Assembly (NCBI RefSeq): GCF_014712225.1
Contig: NZ_JACXBW010000001.1
Span: 431,061 to 495,060 of the forward strand
DNA length: 64,000 nucleotides
Origin: Pseudarthrobacter sulfonivorans
Lineage (GTDB): Bacteria; Actinomycetota; Actinomycetes; Actinomycetales; Micrococcaceae
Direction: 5' to 3'
Below are positions 25,863-34,666 of this stretch, in pieces (within the stretch, counting starts at the first letter, position 1; the number at the start of each line of letters is the position of its first letter). Both the position numbers and the translations under genes were made by a program. The notes beneath the pieces were generated by a model. That model saw only the letters and a list, made by a program, of their open reading frames with translations. It did not search any database and was not told the DNA's origin.

Positions 25863-25910
25863 TTACGCTATCTTGGTGGTATCAGTTCGCCCCCGATGAC
25901 GAGGAACAGA

Positions 25911-27161
25911 ATGGCTATACGAACACTTCAGGCACGCCCCGCGGCGGGGCGGCGATGGTCGCGTCTGCTGCTGATGGGGCCGGCATTTGTTGCTGCCATT
26001 GCCTACGTGGATCCCGGAAACGTTGCCGCCAACCTGACCGCGGGCGCCAGCTACGGGTACTTGCTGGTCTGGGTCCTGGTGGCGGCGAACGCCATGGCTG
26101 TCCTGGTGCAGTATCAGTCGGCGAAGCTGGGCCTGGCCACGGGCATGAGTCTTCCCGAGATTATGGGCAGGCGCCTGGGCAAGGGCCGCAGGCGGTTGTA
26201 CTGGGCCCAGGCTGAAGTTGTGGCCGGGGCGACCGACATGGCCGAAGTCATCGGCGGTGCGGTGGCGCTGAACCTGCTCTTCGGGCTGCCGTTACTGGCC
26301 GGCGGCATCATCATCGGTCTCGCGTCGATGCTGCTGCTGGCACTGCAGTCCTCCCGCGGTCAGAAGTCTTTCGAGTACGCGATACTGATCCTTCTGGGCG
26401 TGATAGCTGTCGGTTTCGTGTCGGGGCTTTTCGTGAACCCCCCGGATGCCGGAAGTGCCTTGAACGGCCTGATTCCCCGCTTTGAGGGAACGGATACGGT
26501 TCTTCTCGCGGCCAGCATGCTCGGGGCAACAGTAATGCCGCACGCCATCTATCTGCATTCGGCGCTGGCCCGGGACAGGCATGGCTTCTCGGAGGATCCT
26601 GCCGTCCGGACACGGCTTATACGGGCTACCCGGTACGACGTTGCCGGGGCCCTGATGCTCGCCGGGGTAGTCAATATCGCGATGCTCCTGCTGGCCGCGT
26701 CCAGCCTTCGCGGCATTGAAGGGACGGATACCATTGCCGGTGCTCACGCCGCCGTCAGCTCAGCTCTCGGTCCGGTCATTGGTGTGGTGTTCGCGATCGG
26801 GCTGCTGGCTTCGGGCCTGGCCTCAACATCGGTCGGCTGCTACGCAGGTGCCACCATCATGGGCGGGCTGCTGAGGGTCCGCGTGCCGCTGTTGACCCGC
26901 CGCGTGATCACCCTGATCCCGGCACTGGTGGTCCTCGGGGCCGGGATCGAGCCGACTCTGGCCCTGGTTCTGAGCCAGGTCCTGCTCAGCTTCGGCATTC
27001 CCTTCGCCCTGATCCCCCTGATCCGGCTCACCGGGAAACGCGACGTCATGGGCATCCACACGGACTCAATGCCGCTGAAGATCGCAGGCTGGACCAGCGC
27101 GGCGCTGATCGTTGTCCTGAACTGCGTCCTCATTGCCCTCACCATCGCGGGGCAAGCCTGA
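25911..27161 (+). CDS. mntH: NRAMP-family Mn2+/Fe2+ transporter MntH
   Basis: 416 residues, 11 helices. The metal-site motifs are present: DPGNVAANLTAG in helix 1 and MPHAIYLHSAL in helix 6. NRAMP proteins import Mn2+ or Fe2+ with protons across the cytoplasmic membrane. ATG 25911 has GAGGAA at good distance; the reading frame is open further upstream but without ribosome sites and through the regulatory dyad. The gene stands alone, divergent from the ABC-F gene. Confidence 0.95.
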   Translation: MAIRTLQARPAAGRRWSRLLLMGPAFVAAIAYVDPGNVAANLTAGASYGYLLVWVLVAANAMAVLVQYQSAKLGLATGMSLPEIMGRRLGKGRRRLYWAQAEVVAGATDMAEVIGGAVALNLLFGLPLLAGGIIIGLASMLLLALQSSRGQKSFEYAILILLGVIAVGFVSGLFVNPPDAGSALNGLIPRFEGTDTVLLAASMLGATVMPHAIYLHSALARDRHGFSEDPAVRTRLIRATRYDVAGALMLAGVVNIAMLLLAASSLRGIEGTDTIAGAHAAVSSALGPVIGVVFAIGLLASGLASTSVGCYAGATIMGGLLRVRVPLLTRRVITLIPALVVLGAGIEPTLALVLSQVLLSFGIPFALIPLIRLTGKRDVMGIHTDSMPLKIAGWTSAALIVVLNCVLIALTIAGQA

Positions 27162-27249
27162 CATCCCCCGCTGCTCCCACCAACTGACCTTGCCCCCTAA
27201 ATGGCACCGAAAAGCGATAGAGCAACGAGGCGGAAGTTAAGCTGAATGC

Positions 27250-28011
27250 ATGACAACCACGCACCGGCGACCACCCGCTCCGCAGCCTGAGCTGTATCGG
27301 TTTTCCCCGCTGGATTTCGGCACCGTGGGCCTGTACGTCGCCGTGGCCGGACTGTTCGCCGTCGCCGGTGAACTGCTCGCTCCGCTCCTGCGGCAACTGG
27401 CCCCCAGCCCCGCCGCTGCGTCCTATGGAGTGAACCTGATCTTCTACGGGTCCGTCGGGATCCTGGCGGTGACTGCCGCCCGCCGCGTGATAAGCCGGGA
27501 CCTGCGGGTGCTGGCCACCCGGCCCTGGTTCACACTCATGATGGTCCCCGCAGCGGTAATAGCCATGATGATTCTCACCGCGCTGGTGGTCTCGGCGGCC
27601 GGCGGGGTGCAGACCTCCGCAAACCAGGCCGGGTTGCAGGAACTGATGCAACAAGTCCCTGCCTGGCTGATGGTGCCGGTGGTGGTGATCGTGGGCCCGT
27701 TCGTGGAGGAGTACATCTTCCGGCACCTGCTGATCGGCAAGCTCAGCCGCCGGCTCAACATCTGGCTGTGCTGCGCCCTGTCCGTGGTGCTTTTCGCCGC
27801 CCTCCACATCGTGGGACAGGAGGCGATCACACTCCCCGCCCTGCTGCCCTACCTGGCCATGGGCGCCACCCTGGTGTTTGTGTATGTGTGGACCGGGAAG
27901 AACCTGATGTTCTCCTATTTCGTGCACGCGGCGAAGAACCTGCTGGCAGTCATTTTCATCTACGCCATTCCGCCCGAAATCTTCGAGCAACTCCAGCAGG
28001 CCCAGCCCTAA
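27250..28011 (+). CDS. CPBP-family intramembrane glutamic protease (CAAX protease/Abi)
   Basis: 253 residues with about eight helices. The catalytic motifs are in order: EEYIFRHLL (EExxxR), FAALH (FxxxH) and HAAKN (HxxxN), as in Rce1-like proteases. Prokaryotic members act in bacteriocin immunity, protein maturation or signalling; no partner is evident here. ATG 27250 is preceded by AAGTTAAGCTGA, so there is no strong ribosome site. It runs codirectionally with the VOC and men genes, with a 63 bp gap to the next. Confidence 0.9.
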   Translation: MTTTHRRPPAPQPELYRFSPLDFGTVGLYVAVAGLFAVAGELLAPLLRQLAPSPAAASYGVNLIFYGSVGILAVTAARRVISRDLRVLATRPWFTLMMVPAAVIAMMILTALVVSAAGGVQTSANQAGLQELMQQVPAWLMVPVVVIVGPFVEEYIFRHLLIGKLSRRLNIWLCCALSVVLFAALHIVGQEAITLPALLPYLAMGATLVFVYVWTGKNLMFSYFVHAAKNLLAVIFIYAIPPEIFEQLQQAQP

Positions 28012-28074
28012 TCCCGGCGAACAGGGGGCGGCCTCCCCTATCCCACGGCCCGTTGCCGCGCGTAGGTTGGTGGC

Positions 28075-28515
28075 ATGGGACTGAAGATCCAGATGGTGGT
28101 GGACAGCAAAAACCCGCACGAGCTCGCCGACTGGTGGGCGGAAACCCTGGACTGGGCCGTGGAGCCGCAGGATGAGGCCTTCATCCGCTCCATGATCAGC
28201 CAGGGCTACGCCACGGAAGAGGAAACCCTCACCCACCACGGCAAACTTGTGTGGCGGACAGGACAGGCCATCCGGCCGGTGGAGGAGCTTGAGGCAAAGG
28301 CACCTGCCCACCGCGTCCTGTTCCAGTCGGTCCCGGAAGGAAAAACCGTCAAGAACCGCGTCCATTGGGACGTCCGCCTGGACGGTCGGGACAAGGACGA
28401 AATCCGGAAGCAACTGGAAGCCCGCGGGGCCACCTTCCTCTGGTCCGCCAACGAAGGCCCGCACGGATGGCACACCATGGCCGATCCGGAAGGCAACGAG
28501 TTCTGCATCAGCTGA
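28075..28515 (+). CDS. VOC-family glyoxalase-like protein
   Basis: 146 residues. LKIQMVVDSKNPHELADWWA at the start and HTMADPEGNEFCI at the end are typical of the Glyoxalase_6-like VOC group common in actinobacteria; VHWDVRLDGRDKDEI forms the second half-repeat. The enzymatic activity is unknown. ATG 28075 lacks a strong ribosome site. It sits 21 bp upstream of menB and may be co-transcribed. Confidence 0.87.
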   Translation: MGLKIQMVVDSKNPHELADWWAETLDWAVEPQDEAFIRSMISQGYATEEETLTHHGKLVWRTGQAIRPVEELEAKAPAHRVLFQSVPEGKTVKNRVHWDVRLDGRDKDEIRKQLEARGATFLWSANEGPHGWHTMADPEGNEFCIS

Positions 28516-28536
28516 CCCGATTACTAGACTTGTCCG

Positions 28537-29490
28537 GTGAGCAACCAAATTCCCGCCAAGGTGTCCGACGTCTTTGACCCCACCCGCTGGCGCACCGTGT
28601 CCGGTTTCGATGACTTCCAGGACATGACCTACCACCGCCAGGTGGAACGCTCCGCGGACGGCACCGTGACAAGGGACCTGCCCACGGTCCGGATCGCGTT
28701 CAACCGACCCGAAGTCCGGAACGCGTTCCGCCCCGGCACCGTGGACGAGTTGTACCGGGCCATGGACCACGCCCGCATGACGCCGGATGTCGCCACGGTC
28801 CTGCTCACCGGCAACGGCCCCTCCCCCAAGGACGGCGGCCACTCCTTCTGCTCCGGCGGGGACCAGCGGATCCGCGGCCGTGACGGCTACCGCTATGCCG
28901 ACGGCGAGACCCAGGAAACCATCGACCCCGCCCGGGCCGGCCGCCTCCACATCCTGGAAGTCCAGCGGCTCATGCGAACCATGCCCAAGGTGGTCATCTC
29001 CGTCGTTAACGGCTGGGCAGCCGGCGGCGGGCACTCCCTGCACGTCGTCTCCGACCTCACCATCGCCTCCCGCCAGCACGGCAAGTTCAAGCAGACGGAC
29101 GCCACGGTGGGAAGTTTCGACGCCGGCTACGGCTCCGCGCTGCTCGCCCGCCAGATCGGCCAGAAGTCCGCCCGGGAAATCTTCTTCCTCGCCCGCGAGT
29201 ACTCCGCCGAGGACATGGTCCGAATGGGCGCCGTGAACGAGGCCGTGGACCACGAACGCCTCGAGGAAGTGGCCCTGGAATACGCCGCGGACATCGCCCG
29301 CCAGTCGCCCCAGGCCATCCGCATGCTGAAATTCGCGTTCAACCTCGCCGACGACGGCCTGGCCGGCCAGCAGGTCTTTGCCGGCGAAGCCACCCGCCTC
29401 GCCTACATGACGGACGAGGCCGTCGAAGGAAAAGAAGCCTTCCTGGAGAAACGCGACCCCGACTGGTCACGCTTCCCGCACTACTTCTAA
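28537..29490 (+). CDS. menB: 1,4-dihydroxy-2-naphthoyl-CoA synthase MenB
   Basis: 317 residues, crotonase fold. It cyclises o-succinylbenzoyl-CoA to dihydroxynaphthoyl-CoA in menaquinone synthesis. Diagnostic features are FNRPEVRNAFRP, the oxyanion-hole HSFCSGGDQRIRG, and TVGSFDAGYGSALLAR, together with a C-terminal KEAFLEKRDPDWSRFPHYF ending. Longer than E. coli MenB by an N-terminal arm, as in mycobacteria. GTG 28537 is the start. menE begins 13 bp downstream. Confidence 0.97.
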   Translation: MSNQIPAKVSDVFDPTRWRTVSGFDDFQDMTYHRQVERSADGTVTRDLPTVRIAFNRPEVRNAFRPGTVDELYRAMDHARMTPDVATVLLTGNGPSPKDGGHSFCSGGDQRIRGRDGYRYADGETQETIDPARAGRLHILEVQRLMRTMPKVVISVVNGWAAGGGHSLHVVSDLTIASRQHGKFKQTDATVGSFDAGYGSALLARQIGQKSAREIFFLAREYSAEDMVRMGAVNEAVDHERLEEVALEYAADIARQSPQAIRMLKFAFNLADDGLAGQQVFAGEATRLAYMTDEAVEGKEAFLEKRDPDWSRFPHYF

Positions 29491-29503
29491 GGCAGGACGG
29501 CAC

Positions 29504-30742
29504 ATGAACATCGGAGCCCAGCACCCCGGCCCCCTGGACATCGAACCGGCGCTCACCGCACTGGCCGCCGCCCTCCGCGGCGAGGGACCCGCCGTCGAAC
29601 TTTCCGTGAACCCGGACGGCGAGCTCGTGGTGGGGCACACTGAGACCCCCGGCTGCGATGACGCCGTGGCGGTGGTCCGCACGTCGGGCTCAACCGGCGC
29701 GCCCAAGGCCACGGTCCTGACCGTCGAGGCGCTGGCGGCCTCCTCCATGGCCACCGCGCTGGCCCTCCAAGGTGAGGGCCAGTGGCTGCTGGCGTTGCCG
29801 GTGCAGTTCGTGGCCGGCGTGCAGGTCCTGGTGCGGTCGCTGTTCGCCGGCACCCGGCCGTGGGTCATGGACATGTCCGGCGGCTTCACGCCCGCAGCAT
29901 TCACGGCAGGTGCGCTGGAACTGACGGACCCCATCCGTTTCACGTCGCTGGTGCCCACCCAGCTGCAGCGGCTCCTGGAGTCGCCGTCACCGGACACCCT
30001 CGCCGTCCTGCGCCGCTTCGACGGCATCCTGCTGGGCGGCGCACCGGCGTCGGCCGCCCTGCTCAAGGCAGCCCGCGAGGCCGGCCTCCGGGTCACCACC
30101 ACCTACGGCTCCGCGGAAACCTGCGGCGGCTGCGTGTACGACGGCGTGCCGCTCACCGGTGTGGAGGTCCGGTTAGCCGAGGACGGGCGCATCCTGCTGG
30201 GCGGCGACACCATCGCCGCCGGCTATCTCGACGCGCCCGAGAGCACGGACACGTTCTACGAGGAAGACGGCGTCCGCTGGTACCGCACCAACGACCTTGG
30301 CACCCTCGACGCGGATGGCCGGCTCACGGTGCTCGGCCGCGCTGATGACGTCATCATCACCGGCGGCGTCAAGGTCTCCGCCGCGCATGTGCAGGAAGAG
30401 CTGGAAAAGTCCGACGGCGTCGCAGCGGCTTTTGTGGCCGGTGTTCCGTCCGCGGAATGGGGCCAGGCCGTGGCCGCCTACGTGGCGCTGTCCGGCGGCA
30501 GCGCCACGCCCGGCGGCAGCGCCACGCCCGGCCACAGCGCCTCCAGTGACGGCGCATCCGGTGACGGCGCCTCCCCCACAGGGGATCACGCCGTCGTGCT
30601 TGAACGGGACTGGCACCAGCGGCTTGGCCTGCTGGCACCGAAAACGGTGCTGGCCGCGCCGGAACTGCTGATGCTCCCCAATGGCAAGCCGGACCGCCTG
30701 GCCATGATCGAGCGGCTCAACGACCTGCATCAGGGAAAGTAG
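29504..30742 (+). CDS. menE: o-Succinylbenzoate-CoA ligase MenE
   Basis: 412 residues of the adenylate-forming (ANL) superfamily, giving o-succinylbenzoyl-CoA, the substrate of MenB. The ATP loop is RTSGSTGAPKATVLT, with TTYGSAETCGG, YRTNDLG and GRADDVIITGGVKVSAAHVQ (A8 hinge) following. Close to the C-terminus, a low-complexity insert of about 30 residues (GGSATPGGSATPG, SSDGASGDGAS) splits the final domain before the Lys-containing PNGKPDR motif. ATG 29504 is 13 bp after menB, forming an operon. Confidence 0.95.
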   Translation: MNIGAQHPGPLDIEPALTALAAALRGEGPAVELSVNPDGELVVGHTETPGCDDAVAVVRTSGSTGAPKATVLTVEALAASSMATALALQGEGQWLLALPVQFVAGVQVLVRSLFAGTRPWVMDMSGGFTPAAFTAGALELTDPIRFTSLVPTQLQRLLESPSPDTLAVLRRFDGILLGGAPASAALLKAAREAGLRVTTTYGSAETCGGCVYDGVPLTGVEVRLAEDGRILLGGDTIAAGYLDAPESTDTFYEEDGVRWYRTNDLGTLDADGRLTVLGRADDVIITGGVKVSAAHVQEELEKSDGVAAAFVAGVPSAEWGQAVAAYVALSGGSATPGGSATPGHSASSDGASGDGASPTGDHAVVLERDWHQRLGLLAPKTVLAAPELLMLPNGKPDRLAMIERLNDLHQGK

Positions 30743-30823
30743 AGTAGAGCTGCACCGTCGCCTATCGGCGGCCGGTGCGCTACCGTTTCACCGTTCTCCC
30801 CAACCCAACACGAGGTACTCACC

Positions 30824-31705
30824 GTGGCCACAGCCGCACAATGGATCCAAGGCGCCCGCCTCCGCACGTTGCCGGCAGCCATCGCCCCCGTGCTGATCGG
30901 TACTGCCGCGGCCTACGAGCTGGATTCGTTCCGCCCCGTCAACGCCGTGCTGGCCGCCCTGGTGGCGCTGCTCCTGCAGGTCGGCGTCAACTATGCCAAC
31001 GACTATTCCGACGGCGTCCGCGGCACCGACGAGGACCGAGTGGGTCCCCTGCGGCTGGTGGGTTCGGGCGCCGCCCTGCCGGAGCACGTCAAGTACGCGG
31101 CGTTCGGAACGTTTGCCCTGGCCATGCTGTTCGGCCTGGCCCTGGTGGTGATCACCCAGAGCTGGTGGCTGATCCTGGTGGGAATCGGCTGCGTGATGGC
31201 CGCCTGGGGCTACACCGGCGGGAAGAACCCCTACGGCTACATGGGCCTGGGCGACGTCTTTGTCTTTGTCTTCTTCGGCCTGGTGGCAACCCTCGGCACC
31301 ACGTACACGCAGGCCGGACAGATCAGCCTTCCGGCCGTCATCGGCGCGATCGGCACCGGCCTGATCGCTTGCGCCCTGCTGATGGCCAACAACGTGCGCG
31401 ACATCCCCACGGACATCCAGGCAGGCAAAAAGACCCTCGCAGTACGCCTCGGTGACAAGCACGCCCGCGAAAGCTACGTGCTGATGCTAGCCGTGGCCAT
31501 CCTGCTGGTGGTGATCCTTGCGCCCGGACGGCCATGGATCCTGATCGTGCTGCTCCTCATCCCGGCCTGCCTGATGCCGGCGTGGCTGATGATCAACGGC
31601 CGCAAACGCAAGAGCCTGATTCCTGTGCTCAAGCAGACCGGCCTGATCAACCTTGGCTACAGCCTGCTGTTCTCCCTCGGGCTGGTACTCAGCCACGGAT
31701 TCTGA
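30824..31705 (+). CDS. menA: 1,4-dihydroxy-2-naphthoate polyprenyltransferase MenA
   Basis: 293 residues, UbiA superfamily, about nine helices. The two Asp-rich motifs are ANDYSDGVRGTDEDR and NNVRDIPTDIQAGK. It attaches the polyprenyl chain to dihydroxynaphthoate at the membrane. GTG 30824 starts VATAAQWIQGARLRTLPAAI, the standard MenA N-terminus. It lies 81 bp after menE, completing menB-menE-menA; menC, menD, menF and menG are elsewhere. Confidence 0.97.
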   Translation: MATAAQWIQGARLRTLPAAIAPVLIGTAAAYELDSFRPVNAVLAALVALLLQVGVNYANDYSDGVRGTDEDRVGPLRLVGSGAALPEHVKYAAFGTFALAMLFGLALVVITQSWWLILVGIGCVMAAWGYTGGKNPYGYMGLGDVFVFVFFGLVATLGTTYTQAGQISLPAVIGAIGTGLIACALLMANNVRDIPTDIQAGKKTLAVRLGDKHARESYVLMLAVAILLVVILAPGRPWILIVLLLIPACLMPAWLMINGRKRKSLIPVLKQTGLINLGYSLLFSLGLVLSHGF

Positions 31706-31785
31706 GCCGCCCACCGGCGCCCCGGACCGCGGTGACCCGGCCCGCGGCATTCCGCCCGTGGCACCAAGCTCCCGGCGCACGGGAT

Positions 31786-32100
31786 TTAGGCGTCGGGAGT
31801 CTTGGGGGTGCTGGAGCGGATGGTGACATCAGGGTTCGTGTCCAGGAGGCTGTCCTCCGCGTCCGCGTCGGCAACCTCGCCTGCGCCGCGCAGCGGCTTG
31901 GCCTTGCCGGAGAACCGGTGGTGCAGGGAGGCGGTGGCGTCGTCGCGCTGCTTCTGGAAGAACAGGTAGCTGACGGCAAAGGCAATCAGCCCCGCACAGA
32001 TCACTGACAGCACCGCCCCCAGCTGCAGGAACATGAACAACACAAAGAGCGGCGCAAACAGCGCCAGCCGGATCAGGGAGTATTTCAGGAAAGCCACCAT
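31786..32100 (-). CDS. DUF4229 membrane protein
   Basis: 104 residues: two N-terminal helices (YSLIRLALFAPLFVLFMFLQ and AVLSVICAGLIAFAVSYLFF) followed by an acidic, hydrophilic tail. This is the DUF4229 layout, which is regularly found beside menA in Micrococcales and other actinobacteria (family knowledge). The function is unknown. It is convergent with menA and divergent from the PLDc_N gene. Confidence 0.85.
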   Translation of the reverse strand: MVAFLKYSLIRLALFAPLFVLFMFLQLGAVLSVICAGLIAFAVSYLFFQKQRDDATASLHHRFSGKAKPLRGAGEVADADAEDSLLDTNPDVTIRSSTPKTPDA

Positions 32101-32157
32101 CCAAGTTTAGCCGCCCTGCCTGAACGCCGGCCGCCTGCGGACGATAGACTTAATGGC

Positions 32158-32559
32158 ATGCTCTTCCGTGTGGTTCTCGCCGTCGCAGTACTCGTCATCT
32201 TTGTGTATGGACTGGTGGACGTGATCCGCACTGATGCCCGCCTGACCCGGGGCATCTCCAAGCCCGCCTGGATCATCGTGATGATTGTCCTGCCGGTGAT
32301 CGGCGCCATCCTGTGGCTGCTGGTCGGCCGTCCCAGGAACACGACGCCCGTACGCCAGCAGTACAGCGGTCCCACAGCTCCGGATGACGATCCCGATTTC
32401 CTCCGGAACCTGGAGATGCGCCGCCGGAACCAGGCCGAAGCCGCCCGCCTCAAGAAACTCAAGGATGAGCTGGAGTCAAAGGGTGACGACGGACCTGCCG
32501 GCACCGGACCCGAGGGCACGGGAGACGCAGACACCCATGACACCGGCGACGTGAAGTAG
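32158..32559 (+). CDS. PLDc_N-domain membrane protein
   Basis: 133 residues. The N-terminal domain LPVIGAILWLLVGRPR with two helices is the PLDc_N module that normally precedes phospholipase D domains, here free-standing, followed by a charged tail (NLEMRRRNQAEAARLKKLKD). The actinobacterial version is common next to menaquinone and cytochrome c biogenesis genes. No catalytic HKD motif is present. The next gene starts 5 bp downstream. Confidence 0.87.
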   Translation: MLFRVVLAVAVLVIFVYGLVDVIRTDARLTRGISKPAWIIVMIVLPVIGAILWLLVGRPRNTTPVRQQYSGPTAPDDDPDFLRNLEMRRRNQAEAARLKKLKDELESKGDDGPAGTGPEGTGDADTHDTGDVK

Positions 32560-32564
32560 GACCC

Positions 32565-33161
32565 ATGCCCCAGCACCCCGACGGAGAACACCAACTGCCA
32601 GTTGCGCCCGCCGGGGCCGCCACGTCCCCTCCTCCCCCGCCGCGGCCCGGCCTGTCCTACGCCGCACCGGCGCCCATCCTTGTGATTCCGCCAACTCCGC
32701 GTAGCATCAGCCTGGCACGGGGCCTCTGGCTGCTCAGCCTGGTTGCCGGACTGGCCGTCGTCATCGGCTCTTTCCTTACCCGCGCTTCCCACCTGGAACG
32801 GCTCCGCACCGTGGTGGACGGGATGGCGCCCGGCGGGAATGCCGACGCTGTGACCACGTCTACGGCCATCGTTTTCTGGGGCAGCCTCAGCGCCTTGCTT
32901 CTGCTGATCCTGCTTCAGGCGGCGTTCCTGGCGGCTTTCTCCGGACGCCGGGGCGGGGCCCGCTGGGTGCTGATCCCCCTGCTGGCCGCCCAGGTGGTGG
33001 TGATGGCGGTTGTGGCAGCGTTCCTTGTTCCGGAGGGCGACGCCGGCACTTACGTTGTGCTCCTGTGGGGCGCCCAGTTGCTTCTGGGCTTTGCCGGTTT
33101 GCTGGCGCTGTTCATGCCTTCATCCGGCAGGTGGTTCAAGTCGGGCCGTAAACGTCCGTAG
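32565..33161 (+). CDS. Four-helix membrane protein of unknown function
   Basis: 198 residues. A Pro-rich cytoplasmic N-terminus (SPPPPPRPGLSYAAPAPI) is followed by four helices, beginning GLWLLSLVAGLAVVIGSFLT, and a basic C-terminus (RWFKSGRKRP). It is not recognised as a named family. It is almost certainly co-transcribed with the PLDc_N gene (5 bp gap). It converges on the IniC-like gene, separated by 11 bp. Confidence 0.75.
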   Translation: MPQHPDGEHQLPVAPAGAATSPPPPPRPGLSYAAPAPILVIPPTPRSISLARGLWLLSLVAGLAVVIGSFLTRASHLERLRTVVDGMAPGGNADAVTTSTAIVFWGSLSALLLLILLQAAFLAAFSGRRGGARWVLIPLLAAQVVVMAVVAAFLVPEGDAGTYVVLLWGAQLLLGFAGLLALFMPSSGRWFKSGRKRP

Positions 33162-33172
33162 CGGACCGCCGT

Positions 33173-34666
33173 TCAGGCGGGCTGCCGGTGCAGGTGCAGT
33201 CCGGCTGACTCGGCCAGGACGCCTTCACAGCTGCGGACCACTACGCGGCAGACCTCAAGTGCCGATCGGTCCGTCAGGGGATTCTCGGCTACCAGCCGCC
33301 AGCGGTGCAGTACCAGGTGGGCCGCTGCACTGATGTCCTCCGGGGAGGCTTCCGGTGGCAGGCCCAGGCGGACGTGGGCTGCCACACCGTCACCCCCCAC
33401 GAGCCGTTCTGCTTCGGCCGCCAGTTCGTGCCGGAGCGTGACGCCGGTGGTCCGCAGGATGGCCAAGAGGCGCAACTCACGGAACTCGTGGGCATTGATC
33501 TGGAGGCGCTCCAGTCCGGCGGCCAAATGCCCTGTTCCTTCACGCGGGGAGTTTCGGAGCAGGGTTTCCACACCCACCAGGGCGGTCCGTGCCTTCAGGG
33601 CGTCGGCGCGGGCATGGAACTGGCCTGCCAGCATGGACAGCAGCGGGTCCAGTCCGCTCCGCCGGGCAAGCTCGTTCGCCAGCGGTGTGGGGTCCGTGAA
33701 GCCGGCCCGGAACAGGACGACGCCCAGCCGGATCCCGAACAGCCCGAACCGCTCCAGCAGCTGCTCCCTCGCCTCTGCGGTGAGCCCTTCCGGATCAGTG
33801 GCGCGCAGGAACCTGTCCGCGGAAAGCATCAGCCGTTCCCGGTCCGCCCGGTCCATTGCGGCGAGGAGGGCCAGCGACTCGTAGTCTGACTGGCGCATGC
33901 TCCGGGCGCTCTGGGCCAACAGACCGGCCACCGGGACCACCCCCAATGCCAGCTTGCGCAGGCTGGGGTCCCGACGATAACGCTCGGCAATGTCTCCCGC
34001 GGAGAGCATTGAATCGATCCGTCCCGCTCCTATCTCGTCGGCCCGGGACAGGACGGCCACGGCGTTCACGGTGCCGGAGCGTCCTGCCTCGGTGTCTTTA
34101 AAGGACTCTAAAAACCTGAGATCGGCACCATGCATGTGCCGCATCAGGTAGACAATGGCGTCGGCTTCCGACGGAGAATCGGCCGGCGTGAGGAAACTGA
34201 CGGACCGGGCAGAGACATCCTCGGACAGCGAGGCGATTCCCGGAGTATCAATGAGGGTGACGTTCCGCAGACTTTGCGACGGCCACTCGACCACTAGGCG
34301 ATCCACCTCCTCCGACCGGTCCGCGCCCAAATCAAAAACGAGCCGTCCCTTGACCCGTTTGAGGGGAAGCAGGCGCGGTTCTCCCGCGACGGGGTACAGC
34401 GTGATGCGGGGCGAGTGGGCGAACCGGTACCACGTGACGACGCGGGTGCACTCGCCGGTGTCGGTGGGGGCGATCTCCTCCCCGATGATGGCATTAAGCA
34501 GGGTCGATTTTCCCGCCTTCACCATTCCCGCCACGGCAATCCGCAACGGTTCGGCCAGCCTCGCGGCATACCCCTTCAAAGCTGTGACGGCAGCGGGATC
34601 ATCGTTGTAGGCGGCGAGTGCCTCCTGAATCAGTTTCGCTGCTCCAGAGACGGTTGGCGCCTTCAT
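33173..34666 (-). CDS. iniC: IniC-like dynamin-family GTPase
   Basis: 497 residues, the length of mycobacterial IniC (493). The GTPase domain is N-terminal: G1 GMVKAGKSTLLN (about 47-58), a TGECTRVVTWY switch I region and G3 LIDTPGIASL. The rest is helical. IniA and IniC of mycobacteria are dynamin-like proteins induced by cell-wall inhibitors and proposed to remodel membrane. The start overlaps the stop of the IniA-like gene (ATGA). It is the last gene in the cassette. Confidence 0.85.
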   Translation of the reverse strand: MKAPTVSGAAKLIQEALAAYNDDPAAVTALKGYAARLAEPLRIAVAGMVKAGKSTLLNAIIGEEIAPTDTGECTRVVTWYRFAHSPRITLYPVAGEPRLLPLKRVKGRLVFDLGADRSEEVDRLVVEWPSQSLRNVTLIDTPGIASLSEDVSARSVSFLTPADSPSEADAIVYLMRHMHGADLRFLESFKDTEAGRSGTVNAVAVLSRADEIGAGRIDSMLSAGDIAERYRRDPSLRKLALGVVPVAGLLAQSARSMRQSDYESLALLAAMDRADRERLMLSADRFLRATDPEGLTAEAREQLLERFGLFGIRLGVVLFRAGFTDPTPLANELARRSGLDPLLSMLAGQFHARADALKARTALVGVETLLRNSPREGTGHLAAGLERLQINAHEFRELRLLAILRTTGVTLRHELAAEAERLVGGDGVAAHVRLGLPPEASPEDISAAAHLVLHRWRLVAENPLTDRSALEVCRVVVRSCEGVLAESAGLHLHRQPA

